Of a stretch of DNA of 64,000 bases, positions 1-11,800 are shown piece after piece. The translations under genes and the position numbers were made by a program. The DNA comes from Oscheius onirici. Its lineage: Eukaryota > Nematoda > Chromadorea > Rhabditida > Rhabditidae. Under the pieces are notes generated by a model. It did not search any database. It saw nothing but the letters and a program-made list of their open reading frames with translations, and was not told the origin of the DNA. The number at the start of each line of letters is the position of its first letter. Within the stretch, counting starts at the first letter, position 1. The DNA is taken from NCBI GenBank assembly GCA_932521025.1, contig OW051473.1, positions 4,278,001-4,342,000 on the forward strand, written 5' to 3'.

Positions 1-76
1 GCTCTCTTTCACTACAAGTTTTTCAAATCTTGTTCTATTTTTGTTCGTAGCGACTTCTACGTAAGAATTTTCCAGA

Positions 77-1570
77 ATGAGTGATCCGAAAATCCCTCCA
101 AACCTTCATTCTGACGATAGAGAAGAACTTTCGGTATGTGAAACGCCGTATTTATCTCACTGTTGCAGGAAAACGAAGCAATCGCCGATCTGAATGATGA
201 TGCTGATGCCATTGTTGATCTCTACGTAAGTTTTATAATTTCTTCAGAAGTTTACTGTTTATGTTCAAGTCGGTGTCATGCAAAAATACGTTCGTTTGAC
301 CGACAAAGTCCGCTTTTTAATAGTAAACTTGACTAGTTTTGCATTTGCCATACAAAAAGTTTTGCATAAATCGTATTACAGTCTTGTTAATAATTATTGA
401 CCCTTTTGGCCATAACATATTTCTGAATGGATATCGACAATCGGCTTTTTGGGCTCCACTTCTCTACGTCTGAGCTACGTTGGAGCTAATTAACACAATT
501 CCCCGTGCACCTCATGCACCTTGGTGATACCAATTACCGCGCCAAGTTTCAGACCCATCTGTTCGGCCATTCTTGAGAAAAGTGTTTCGTTAACTCCGAT
601 TTTGGGCTACTTTGATGACATCACAAACTCGGCCGTTTAGGAACCAAATTCAAATTTTCAAAATGCGTTGGAAAGCCTTTTACTTGATCTAAATAGTCAC
701 AGAACAGGCCAAAACGGATAAATGAGTACCGAGGCCGGAAAGTTATGGTCTCACTTGCAGTCAGACCAATGACCCTTAGGCCACTGAACATGACTTTTTT
801 CACTTCAATGTTTCGTACTTGTACAACGTTTAGCTAAACAATCTTCATTGGGTTAGTTACAATAAGCATCAGTGAACCAAAAAAGTCAGGTTCTGTGACC
901 AAAGTGGTCTGACTGCAAGTGCGACCATAACTTTCCGGCCTCGGTGTTCATTAAAGACAACGTTTATCCGTTTTGGCATGTTTTGTGACTATTCAGGGCA
1001 GATAAAGGGCTTTCCATTTTGAAAATTTGAATTTGGTTCATAAACGGCCGAGATATGATGTTAGCAAAGTAGGCAAAACTCGGAGTTTGCGAAACACTTT
1101 TCTCAAGAATGGCCGAACAGATGGGTCTAAAATTTGGGGCGGTTATTGGTATCATCTAGGTGCATGAGGTGCACAGTGAATTGGGTTAATTCCTTTATCT
1201 AGGAAGGATGGGGTATAGAGTTGCCTGATCAAAAACTGCCAATAATCGCAGAAATCACCTCGAAATCTGATTTTTCTCCAACGTAGCCCTCATTCAGAAA
1301 CAAAATTATGACCAAAAGGGTCAATAATTATTTGGGATTGTAGATAAAATTATCTTTATCCGTTATTCGGCATCTTCCAAAGACTCCTTTCAGCTCCCCC
1401 CGGGCAACATGGAAGATTCTGATGAAAGTGACGACGAGGAACCGTTTCCTGAATCCATCTGCTCCTGTCAGTATTGTTCTGAGGAAGAGTATGTCTACAT
1501 CAATGTCGAAGAGATCCAGGTTGCTGTCAAGGAATTTTTCCAGAAGCTTCGCGAGAAATCCGCCAAGTAG
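77..1570 (+). CDS. small acidic protein, three exons, function unknown
   Basis: I do not recognise this gene. The start codon lies one base after a TTTTCCAG acceptor, as in a trans-spliced message. Exon 1 (77-133) and exon 2 (from about 169) both end in phase 0 before GTATGT and GTAAGT. Exon 3 opens after CTTTCAG near 1391 and ends with TAG at 1568-1570. The joined product is about 96 residues, strongly acidic, with an Asp/Glu/Ser run near residues 44-55, a CxC..C cluster near residue 60-66 and a helical basic end. No signal peptide or membrane segment is visible. The second intron of about 1.16 kb contains a foldback transposon. The phase agreement across all three exons is the main reason to trust the model. 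Confidence 0.7.
391..1330. mobile_element. foldback (long inverted repeat) DNA transposon in an intron
   Basis: The ends are inverted copies: TAATTATTGACCCTTTTGG at 391 reappears reverse-complemented ending at 1330. The homology continues through the arms. Segments near 570-590 and 631-680 match, in reverse complement, segments near 1092-1130 and 1010-1055, leaving a short centre around 830-860. No transposase frame is present, so it is a non-autonomous element mobilised in trans, if at all. A TA or TTAA target site is possible, but the duplication cannot be fixed by eye. It sits wholly within intron 2 of the small acidic protein gene, so it should be removed from that message. Confidence 0.8.
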
Positions 1571-1714
1571 GAAGTTCTCCGATCTCTTGAGTACTTTCTA
1601 CTCCTTGTATTTTAGAATTGCACAATATTTGTGTACATACTTCATGAATTACTATAATATGTTTTCGAAATCAACTTGGGGAGCAACACAATTTTTCGCA
1701 CGACGCGATGCATG

Positions 1715-2052
1715 TTATACTGTGGACTGGACGGTTGGACTGGACAGAAAACGACTATAAATTAAGTGAATGATAGGAACCTACCTTATCGTAAAGTTCC
1801 TTGTTATTTTTAAATAGTGCATACGAGCTACCCACTCATCCAGACGACTCTTGTAGGCCTGATTGTCGAGGACTGGTGTCGGGCGAACGTCTCCCAAGGA
1901 AACTTCACACTTCGCGAACATCATATATATCAAGGAAGAGTAGTAACTGTTCTTCCAACAGATCTGGTTCTGACTTACGTAACTGAGAGTTAGCGTAGAA
2001 TAGAAGTTGTACAGTTCCAAATTGCTCTTTTTTTAATGTACAAACATAATCT
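1715..2052 (-). CDS. possible short gene or gene fragment, function unknown
   Basis: On the minus strand an open frame from about 2052 reads through a Leu/Glu-rich stretch (LLEEQLLLFLDIYD). It can be spliced in phase (GTGTGA ... ATCAG) to an exon with SRLDEWVARM, then by GTAGGT ... TTATAG to a short final exon stopping at 1715-1717. No start codon is clear and I know no matching family. It may be a fragment, a chance arrangement or the 3' part of a gene whose 5' end I missed. The in-phase splice chain is the only support. Confidence 0.25.
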
Positions 2053-2272
2053 CTGTTTTTACAGTATCAAGCTTCATACACATTCCCATCATACACAGAG
2101 TACAGTGCCTATTTTCTTTTGGTTACATTATCCGGACATTGGGTGGTTAAAATAAATATATTGTTCTATAAAAAGATTTCTGCTTCAAAGTACAAAGCAA
2201 AGTTGCCGCAAAGTGATAACATTCAAACTACAAAGTTGTATACAGCGAACAGATATGACATCTCCAAGCGAA

Positions 2273-2613
2273 TTAACGACCGAAGACTGCGTTGCGACAA
2301 CCCATCAGGCAACCATACTGTAGACCAGCATTTCCTCCTACTCTGTCTGAGTGACCTGAGCAGAGGTAATGTAAACTACAGGAACACAACATACCGAATT
2401 TCCTTGCAAATAAGTAGACTTCGTTGTTGCTATTGTAGTTGTTGTAAGGGTTGTAATTCGGGTTATAGTTGTTGTAATATCCAGAGTAGGCAGGATATGA
2501 GCCATAGTTGTAAGTGTTCCAAACTGACAACTGTATGGAAATCTTTTCATCAACTTACATTGAGCAGAAACGCATGCGATCAAAAGGAAGAAGTAGAAAA
2601 TGGTAGAGTTCAT
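2273..2613 (-). CDS. secreted Asn/Tyr-rich small peptide
   Basis: The first exon encodes a clear signal peptide (MNSTIFYFFLLIACVSAQ). A 35-nt intron (GTAAGT ... TTGTCAG) joins it in phase to an exon rich in Tyr, Asn and Pro, including repeats of the NPNYNPYNNYN type. A second short intron joins the last exon, which contains a short Cys pair (YGCLMGC) and stops at 2273-2275. The mature peptide is about 70 residues. Nematodes carry many small secreted Tyr/Gly/Asn-rich peptides with antimicrobial or cuticle-related roles; which applies here cannot be told. A similar gene lies at 4129-4409 on the other strand. Phase and signal peptide make the model convincing. Confidence 0.75.
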
Positions 2614-4128
2614 CCTGACCACGATGTGTCGACTGAGCTGATTCCTAGATGAAGGTGTATTGAAAACGTTCACGAGATTGTGTAATGAGCAAAGTTCTTT
2701 TTTGGTCTTGATTCCACAAAGTACCTGTTAATGTTGACACCTATGGCGCCGTCTTTACACTTTAACGGAGTAACTGTAAAAAGCTTGGTGACAAAACAAT
2801 TCTTCCTGAAAAATACGCTCAGAGGAGGAAGTTTTCAAAGGACACTCAAAGAAGTCTATTTGATTTTTTCTGCGTTAGTCTCCCCTTGCCCACGGATGCC
2901 GAAGCATTCAGTTTTTTGAATGTGTCTATGTCTTTGCGATTCAAAATATATCCACGAGCGATCACTGACCGCTCACCATATGGGGATTTCTCTCAGGATC
3001 AAGCGCAAAACATGACTCACAAAAGCAATCTTTAACCCCAATCCGAGAAAAATGTGCTGAAGACCGTAACCGATATGATGGGAAGATGATTCTTGCTGTC
3101 GGCTGAAATTTAAAAATAACAAATCAGCAGGGTCAGTCGCTGTTCTTCAAGAATTTTAAAATAACAGGTTGGATGATTTCGAGAGGCATCAATGAATGAG
3201 GATGACAGTTTTCTGTTTTTTACAGTTTCCAGAAGCAATCAGGAAAATGGGCTCTCTACAGAATGAAAGAATTGCATTAGTTTCAATGAATTTCATTGCT
3301 CCATGCATAACAGACACTAGATTTGATTGAAAGAATTCCTTTCACATTATTGTCTAGAAGACTCTTGATCGACAAAGACTCTCAGTTGATCAGATTATCT
3401 GCTTAGATTGATACTACTGTCTCACTCAGGATCGGATCAAAAAATTTCGCTTCTTCCTATGTCAGATGAATCAGCAGAACTTCGTGTATTGTCATTGTTT
3501 TCGCGAAAGCTAAGCGTTCGACTGAGATCTCACCGAACATTTGATCAGACTTCGGCGTACGCGGGCTACAAAAGGATCATAAATTTCTTCCCACCAATCT
3601 TTGAAAGTTGCTTTGACCGGTATAGTTGACATGAATGGACCGAAAGTATTATCAACGAGTGATGATGGTCAGTCCTTTTTCGGCAGCGTGAACATTGCTT
3701 TCAAAGGTTGCATAACAATAATCCTCACAGCCCACCGTTCGGAACCAGCACAACAAACTTGAAACCTGATCTTCTGGTGTATATAAAAGAGCGCCGTTCT
3801 TTCGGTTCTATATCTGTCGTTCGCGATGCACGTGTCGGATCTCACTTGTGTAGGTGAAAGTCTGACGAAACCGTCTATGTCCGCTGGGCTTGTTTTTGAG
3901 CTTGAATCACATGCGGAAGCCTACTTAAAAGGATGCCAACTGAGACGAACATCGTTCTTTATGTTTCCTCCTCGGTTCACTCTGTCCATTAGTTTTTTCC
4001 ACCCTCAACAGATGATCCCAGCTCATCTTCTCACATTCTACTTTCTTTCTCATACAATTGAAAGCATCTATCTTACTGGTTTTAGCCTCGGAATTCGTCA
4101 GCGGATCAACTTCAAAACTTAATCAAAG
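2614..4128. other. intergenic stretch, no supported gene
   Basis: No coding exon with matching splice phases was found here. The only notable signal is a TATA-like box at 3780. Short frames at 2731, 3408 and 3826 lack domains, signal peptides or splice partners. Confidence 0.5.
3780..3789 (+). promoter_or_regulatory. TATA-like box
   Basis: TATATAAAAG is a near-consensus TATA element. It lies about 340 bp upstream of the start codon at 4129, so if it serves that gene there must be a long leader or a leader intron. A 98-codon frame starts at 3826 and ends at 4122, just before the 4129 start, but it shows no recognisable feature. Confidence 0.35.
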
Positions 4129-4409
4129 ATGAACTGTCTCCTTTTTGTTCTTTTCATATTTTTGGCAACGGTTTCATCACTGACTGCACAACAGAGTAAG
4201 CAAGCAAATGTTCCACCTTTAACATAATTGCAGGGTACAATTACCCCTACTACCGGCAATATCCTTCTTACCGGGACTACTATTACAGCTACTATAGAAA
4301 CTACTATGAAAACAACAACAATTTGTCAGGAGACCCACTATTCCATCATCTCGGACACAATGTTAGGCGATCTTCTCATCTCGACCGATATGGCGGCAAT
4401 CATCATTAA
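4129..4409 (+). CDS. secreted Tyr-rich small peptide
   Basis: Exon 1 encodes a signal peptide of about 21 residues (MNCLLFVLFIFLATVSS...). A short intron (GTAAGC ... TTGCAG) joins it in phase to exon 2, which encodes a Tyr/Arg-rich run (YYRQYPSYRDYYYSYYRNYY), then a His-rich tail, with TAA at 4407-4409. The full product is about 80 residues with no cysteine in the mature part. It resembles the gene at 2273-2613 in size, two-part layout and composition, so the two may be diverged relatives. Roles of such peptides in nematodes include antimicrobial defence and cuticle association; neither can be assigned from the sequence. Confidence 0.75.
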
Positions 4410-5007
4410 AAACGGACTCTTTCATTTTCTGTACGCATTTGAACATTTTTTGTACATATTTGTTGATTCTAATGAATTTATTACACGAATGGATATTTGT
4501 CACCGAAAGATGTTTCCGGTAGAAAGATATCAGCTGCATTGTGTCGCACGACTTGATAGAATGACACGCTTCTTTCACGGTTGGCACGTTCTTCCATGAA
4601 CCCTTTGGAATACTGAAAGCATATTTGAACCAGAGATATTTTTTATTACCATATTCACTCCAATGATAGGTGTTGACCAGACACTCATCGTTGTTGCGTC
4701 GATCATAAGAGCTGGAGCAATCACTGCGGCTGCAGTTGCTAAACTTTCACGTAATGCGCTATGTACACACCTACCATTTTTCGGCAATCGTTTAGTAGAG
4801 GCTTTTTTCATTTTTAGTTTCTTGCTTTCTTGGTGTTTGTTATACCATTTGAGCGATAGATATATGGACCCGGGCTGAAGGAGTAGTAGACTAACAGTAG
4901 ATAGAAGCCTGAATCAATATTGTTATCACAAGTGACGTGAAATCACCTAGAAACTGGTAGCAAAAGCTCTTTATCCATCTGGATCAGACAGACGATGTAG
5001 AAGGAAA

Positions 5008-5868
5008 CTAGGAGAGCTGTTCCTCTGATGACGCAGACAACTGTGCTCTAAAAATTCTATATGCACTGAATATTTTCAGCTCTACCGGAAGCAAAAAGTA
5101 GCTGTTGCTGTGAAGAACCTCCCAAGAGTTCTTCTTTGTATATTTTACAGCCGCAATGATTATTGTAATGAGACAGAAGAGGAAAGCTGAAAATAGATGT
5201 TTTTGGGTCATCATGATACGATACCTATGGCACTGATCCAAAATAGTGAATCGAAATACATTCCAAAGAAGTCATCCCGTAGAAATGAAGCTACCGTACC
5301 GCTGAAGCCGCCGATACCACTTAGCTGAAATTGAACTTCAGCTAAGATATTTGACTTGCTTACTTTTTGAACTTCGTAAGTTATTAACCCGGAAAAGATG
5401 AAGCAAAAAGAAAGAATACATGAGAATGTACACCAGGACGTTGAAGCTGCTGATATCTGCACAAAACTACATTCACTATGTTATGAATATTTTTTTACCG
5501 TTGAATACAAAATTGGAGCTGCAAAATTGATGAGTCGGTCAATGGCAAAGTCGAGACATAAAGTTGTCTGCAACAGGTCGGCAAAGATTGAAAGAGGCAC
5601 TAATGAATAGCAGAAAATGCTCTCGGGGCCCTAAAATATTCTTTTACTATTTCTGTGCTTTATTACCTACCTGAGATGTATCTGCTTGTAACAATTTTTG
5701 TCCCGATGTTACAATTGTGGAGAAGGCGACAAATACATCAGTGAATAGCGAGAATAGCACTAGCCGTAAAACTACATCATTTTTGCGAACGTAACAAATC
5801 AAAGCAAGGTTGGCAATAAGAGAGACGATAGCCAAGCACAATGAACTTGCTTTCAACTCGAGCAACAT
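5008..5868 (-). CDS. multi-pass membrane protein, chemoreceptor-like (GPCR)
   Basis: Five exons join in phase on the minus strand: 5868 to about 5671, then about 5634-5510, 5463-5365, 5324-5223 and the last exon ending with TAG at 5008. The product is about 245 residues with at least five hydrophobic segments. Exon 2 carries DFAIDRL followed about ten residues later by PILY. This resembles the DR[YL] ... P..Y signature at the end of TM3 in nematode serpentine chemoreceptors (srsx/srx-like classes). The length is shorter than the usual 300 residues, so the first or last helices may be missing or the start may lie further upstream. It could also be another nematode-specific membrane family. Confidence 0.6.
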
Positions 5869-7320
5869 TGTTCGAACAGTAGGAGAGATGTCTCAGGTGA
5901 GAGCTTATATAGCGGACGCCTACTGGAAAAGCCTAAGCTCCACCTTCGTTTCAATCAGCTTCCATGGAAGGCAAACAGACGATTATTGTAAGATGGATAA
6001 GCTGCACCCACTGCTAGAGAACTCTGTTTAAATTGAAGCACTCGACATTCAGAAAGAATTGCATTTCGGAAAGGTACTGTACTTGAAATGTTTATTTCAC
6101 ATTGGCTAAATAGCAGTGAGAGTATTTGCAGCTTTTGTATTTTCAGTAAAATGCTGCGGAGCCAGTGTTATGCCATTATCAGATTGATGTTGTGAGTAAC
6201 GAATATGTCATGTTCAGAATGGGACGAATTTTGCAAAATTGTCGAAAATCTTCCATTACTTTAAATAGTTCGCCCTGATCCTCTCTTATTAAAACGCTAA
6301 GGTCGCCCGAAGTGTATTTCAAACTTTTCCACCCCTTTGCACTGTCAAAATGTGAATCTGAGGGCAACTGTTTTATCGAAATTTTGCGAGGAATCCGGCT
6401 ACCATGCCCGTTTTTCGAAAAAAAAACCTCTCTTTTCACTGTTTTCAAGTCCCACTATAGTTTGGCACTCTGAAGCCGCAGGTAACAAGTTATGTCCTGT
6501 CGAAAAATCAGGCAACAGTTATGTTTTGAACTTGGAAAAATCTGAAAAGTTCTATTACTGTTGTATATAGGGTACGAAATGGGGTATGACGTCGTCAGAC
6601 AACGAAGTCGGCTGGTCTACTATACAACTTATAAAACGTTAGTTTGCGAGACACTGAAATGAAAACAAAATAACGTTTAAAGTATTGTTAATACGTACCA
6701 TTCAATTCAATAATTACCTAAACTTGCGAAATCCATTCATTGTTCCTATACATCGTTCTCGTTACTTCATCACATCATGTGAACAGCATCCCCAAACTTC
6801 GAGCTCATCCGGGCTTGCAGATATCTGCCAAATTGCCGCTTTTTAGCTGTAAGCTCTGGTATTGCGCACTATTTTTGCAAACAGGCGTCATTTTACATTT
6901 TGGTTCAACTATGCGTTTTACTATCTCATGTGGCTGAAAACCTCGAAAATGGTTTCAGATACTCCCATGAGGTTAACAGATCAAAATGCAATAGGTTTGA
7001 CAGAATATTTGTTAAACACAATAACATAAAATAATTACAAGTGTCCTTAACGTGGCCTAATTTATATGTGGCACCTCTTATTTTTGCCCGAGATAAGCGT
7101 GACCCAGGCACTATTGACGACCAAAGTGCACATGCAATGCCGTCTGCAGTAAACAATCTTGTCTCCTCGCCTTTTTTCGTTTGCCACAAGTTTCAAAACC
7201 CTGTCTACATAAACAAACTTCGACCAATTTAGGAAAAAAATGTTTTCATTACTGCTAATTTTTCACATGAAAAAAGTTCTGAAATAGCAGTTTCACACAG
7301 CACATATTGTGTGTGCGACT
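5869..7320. other. intergenic stretch, no supported gene
   Basis: Frames at 6179-6448 (minus), 6337-6570, 6740-6937 and 7041-7232 lack start context, splice partners and recognisable domains. I see no tRNA or clear terminal repeats here. Confidence 0.45.
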
Positions 7321-7340
7321 CTTATCTTGATTGTGATAAG
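7321..7340. promoter_or_regulatory. inverted pair of GATA-factor sites
   Basis: CTTATC at 7321-7326 and GATAAG at 7335-7340 face each other across eight bases. TGATAAG-type sites are bound by intestinal GATA factors (ELT-2 family) in nematodes. The pair lies about 355 bp upstream of the SWEET transporter start, which would fit gut expression; that link is inference. Confidence 0.4.
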
Positions 7341-7694
7341 TTCCGCTTGTGTGTTGTGATCTGTGTTTCAAAAATGATTGCACAAAAATCGACAACAGAA
7401 CTCTTGGTTAAAAAAGATAGCGGGCGTGCCTTTTGTCATCTTTACCCGCCGCATTCAAGACCGGTTGCTTGAGCAACGTTGCTTACTGCACTTTACCTAT
7501 ATTTTCCAAATTTTACAGCTGTTTACCCAAAAATATTAAGCATTGTTATATGATCAAGAACTATTACCTTAAGCTTGCAATGTTTGACCTTGACAGTTAA
7601 TTTGTGCCGCTTTTTACGTCTCGTTGAGTTTTGTGTCGAGACTCTGACCTCACACACTATTATTTACTCTCCTACTAACAGTTCGTTTTCAGAG

Positions 7695-8642
7695 ATGGAT
7701 TTGCTCTCACTTTTCACAGCATGGCTGGGTATCTTCTCTATATCGTTCACCGTATTACCCTTGTAAGTTGAAAAGATTTTATTTTATATTATGGATACAG
7801 AGGCATGGTATACGAATGGTACAAACGAGGTACAAGTGACGGTTTCTCTTCAGTAATGCTGGTTCTTCCCATGACCATGTGAGCTTTGTTAAAGTTTAAA
7901 ATTTATATATTCCGTTCCAGCATGAGTTTTTGGTTCAAGCTAGGTCTGATTACAAATGACCCAACCAATATCAACATCAATGGAGTTAACATTTGTATAT
8001 TCTTCTTTTACGTTCTTTGTTATGCCTACTATCAACCAAAGAGGGTGAGTGTTCCTCGTCAGAGAGAGTGCTCACAATTGGATCTGATGGCCAAGACGGC
8101 TTGTGAGACATTTTCCATTTCAGAAATATTTGTTCGGACAGTTGATTGTGTCATTCCTGAGTGTCCAGGTGATCTACTTCTATGTGGATGGGATTGGTAA
8201 GAAGAATATAGTATGCCCTCGCTTACAAAAGTTCAGAAGATCCCAAGGTCAGGGCTGACACAATGGGACACATTGCATCAACGGCGCAGATCCTCAGTAA
8301 TGTTGGCGGAGTTTACGAAATTGTAAGCACCACATAAACAGTACTGAATATATTCTTTAGGTCCGAATCGTGAAGATGGGTCACACCGAGTATACCCAAC
8401 CAGCCATGCAATATGGAATCTTCCTTCTCATCCTGCAATGGCTTCTGTTCGGTTTGTGGACGGACAATGTCCATATTGTGGTAAACTAGAACGTTTTCTT
8501 TTCAAGCCATTTTCTTAAGAATGCCAACATCGTCGGTCTTGCAGTCAATGTCGCTACCATCGCTCTCTACTTTATCTATCCTCCTCTCACATGGCGCGTT
8601 CCAATTATCGGAACCGGCCCCCAGCAGAAAAAGAAGGAATAA
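7695..8642 (+). CDS. SWEET family sugar transporter
   Basis: Seven exons join in phase into about 220 residues. The start at 7695 lies four bases after a TTTTCAG acceptor. Two SWEET (MtN3/saliva) three-helix units are visible. The first begins WLGIFSISFTVLPLGMVYEW with KRGTSDGFSS after TM1, a classic SWEET pattern. The second includes LSNVGGVYEIVRIVKMGHTE, the equivalent loop of the second repeat. A seventh helix and a Lys-rich tail (QQKKKE) end at TAA 8640-8642. SWEETs are facilitators that move mono- or disaccharides down their gradient across plasma or vesicle membranes. C. elegans names this family swt; I cannot say which member this is. Confidence 0.9.
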
Positions 8643-8817
8643 GTTAGGATATCTTTATTGTGACCTCGAAATTTTACATCCGTTTTTAACTAACAAAGCT
8701 TTTGGCTGATTAGCTGTACATATTTGCAAACCGGAATGAAGGACAAGAATTAAACAGGAGAAGTGAATAAAGGCAGTAGGATAGAAGTGTAAACTGAAGG
8801 CAATCGGGGGTAGCTGC

Positions 8818-11800
8818 TTAAACACAGCCATACTCGTACCAAACGGTGCTCTCATTGGGTTTGTTGTTCTCCATGGGAACATTTTCATAAATTGACATGG
8901 CCTTGTCGACTCGTTCTTCCTTTTCTCTAATGTTCGTACGGCGTTCCCCCTCAGCCACAACTGGACGATCCTCGCGATGAGATCCGCTGTCACTCTTAGG
9001 AGTTGAACAGGCATTGGGAGCAAAAAGAGGAACCGGTGAAGGCGAGTTGAGGTTGGTGGGGGGCACATTAGGCTGCTAAAGAATATTTATATGCAACAAT
9101 TAAAGTTTAAGTACCGCATAAATCGGAGGCTGCACTTTTGGTGCATACTTGTAGGCAGGAGGTGGAGGACGAGCAATACGCAGTGATGCTGTTACCGACG
9201 AGTTACGTACAGGAGCTCGGGGTGGAAGATATGTCGGCACATCAACTCCGCGTTCTGAAAACTCTGTTGAAACCGTATTCTGATAATGTTTTACCGTCAA
9301 ATCTGTCCTGTAGAACTGGTCGCTTCTGAGAAGGGTAGAGACGGACAGATCCTCCAATGGGATCATTTCTTCGTCGGAATTCTGCTGGCTCTTCTGGATC
9401 TACAAAACATATTTGAACCAAACTGAAATAACCTACTTTTAAAGTTGATGATGGTCTCGTAGCGGGGAGAGATACGATCTTGTTCTTCAGACGAAGAGCA
9501 AGTTGGAGGAAAGAGGTCGAATTCTTCATGCCCTGAAATCCACACAGTTAGGCGAGAAACAGTTAAGGATGCAACAGGGGAAGGTGACACACGCAACATG
9601 CAGACTTAGGACCAAGCTGGCTTTAGTTTATTGACTCTGACACAGACAATGACCCGCAAAAGCAACGACACAGGGGTATTTTGACTCAGGACGTGTGACA
9701 CAAAAGGACACCGGCTACATCTGCTGTTCAACATTTAGAGACGGATAATACTGGAGATATAGGGGGTGAGAGTATTTTCAATTCAATTTTCGTAGACACT
9801 GTTGCTCATGTCGATCATGCGATTGACATTGGGGTTATCGTATGGCCCTGGCATGTTTGAATCGTCACCCAGAGGGACTCTTTTTCTAAAGGATGGTAGT
9901 CGCAGCGAAGCAAAGCGCTTAGGGTGATGGACAGGACAGGCCAGCGGCATCGGAGCTGATATTCGTGGACGCGCACCATTTATAGCAGGACATTCATCCG
10001 CCGAGTAGGTCGAGCTGTCCTCAGTGCTCGATGCTCCATTGGAAGACAGCTGTGAAGGACGACGCTGTAAATAATATCATGAAGTTGACATTTTAAATAA
10101 TACCTTGGGAATCAAGGCTTTGGCGGCTCTTCTGACCAACGTGTTCTGTTTACTGCGATCTGGCACACATCTCTTGTTTTCCATACTTCGGTACTGCTCC
10201 ATGATCTTTTCCTCCAGTTTCTCTTTATGCCTTCTCAATGCAGACAATCTCTCCTGAGTTGAAATATTTAAATGTCACGCTGAATCATACCTGGAAGTCT
10301 TTCTGCTCTTGAAGATGCTGATCTTTGTCGGTCAAAGCGCGACTCCATAGCTCTTTGTTCTGAGACATGAGCATTTCAATTTGGCGGGAAAGATTCTTGT
10401 TTTCCTCATCATGAGTGCGGTTAAGTTGAGTGAGCATCTGATATAGTATTTTTTGTTAACAAATCGAATTGTTTACCTCAATCCTGTGTTGAAGTTTGGC
10501 TATTTCCAAGTCTCTAGCTTGAATGGTCTTGTTCAACTCATCAATAGTCATGGTGAGATCACGGATTGTGGTTCGGTCACTTTGTTCTCTTAGCTTCAAG
10601 GCTCTAACCTCCGCGGACAATCCATCACAGTTCCTGGACAGGTAATCGTTCTCCTTTCTAAATTATTCAAATTATAGACATCAGTCAAATCGAATGAAAT
10701 AGACATAATAAATTGAAAATAAAAATGTATACCTGATGGTGTCCATCTCCCTCTTGAGTGCTCCGTGCTCGTTCTGCAAATCAGCAAATGTGCGCATCTG
10801 CTTTTCACGACCAACTCTTTCCTGAGCAAGGCTTGTTCGGAGATCCTCCAATTCACGAGTGGGGATGACAACAGGTGGGGGCTGAAAGAAAGAACTTAAG
10901 TAATGAAAACAAAGGCAAAGTGCTGGCGGCTTGTGGTCACGCGGCGTAAGTAGCAGTTTCATGTAGGTTTTGGAGGTGGTGGGCGGCCTAGCGCATCTCA
11001 GCCTCCACAGCTGGGTTTGATTGTCTTTACGACGTGTAGTCAGAGAAGGAGGGAAAAGGTAAGGAAGTGAATAGCTGGAGATTTCCAACACATTCAGCCA
11101 CAACCATTTCTCGAAATATGAGCTTCGCGAAAAGATTACACTTTCTTGTAAAACGCATGTGTCTCGTCAAAACTTGCAGGAAGTTTGACAGTTGATTGAA
11201 TTAGCTCACTCGGTGATTGCGCAGCTTCAACTTCATGTCCTGATTTTCTTGTTTTGTGTGTTCGTAGTCGTGAGTAAGAAGATCGTGAAGGTTTTGTAGT
11301 CTATCGTGATCTGCAAGAAGAGCCTGGTGCATAGCAGCCAGGGAATCTGCGTCCTTCTTGGCTATCTGTCGACTCTTTTCAGCAAGATCAAGTTGGCTCC
11401 TCAATTCGCTGTTTCCTTGCCTCAAAAGCTCTTCCTAAAAAAATAGTTTTAACAAAGTTAGTGCTACGAATGGTAGCTAATGAGAAAAGGACATTTGGTA
11501 CTAAACACGAGTACCTATTCCCTAGGACACACCCACTTTTACAAGCGCACTCGTGCTTGATTCAACGCCATTTGAATGTTTTGAGGCGCCAAACTTTCAG
11601 CGCCACTCGCCGACCGAAATGCATACCTGTAATTGAAGGTTTCTCAAGGAAACTTGGAGACGGGCTAGCTCAGTATTAGAAACGGAGGCGGTGGTCTGAA
11701 ATGAATTGAATTAGAAAGTTGCGAGTGATAGGTTGGAGACAGCTCTTGGGGTCGGTGGATCAGCCACCAGACGGGTGATTGATCGCCGGCTGACAAGCGT

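Noticed and set aside
3826-4122. 98-codon frame after the TATA-like box
   Set aside because: No signal peptide, domain or composition typical of a protein; it probably lies in leader or intergenic DNA.
4575-4811. Minus-strand 78-codon frame
   Set aside because: No splice partners or domain found; hydrophobic run too short to call.
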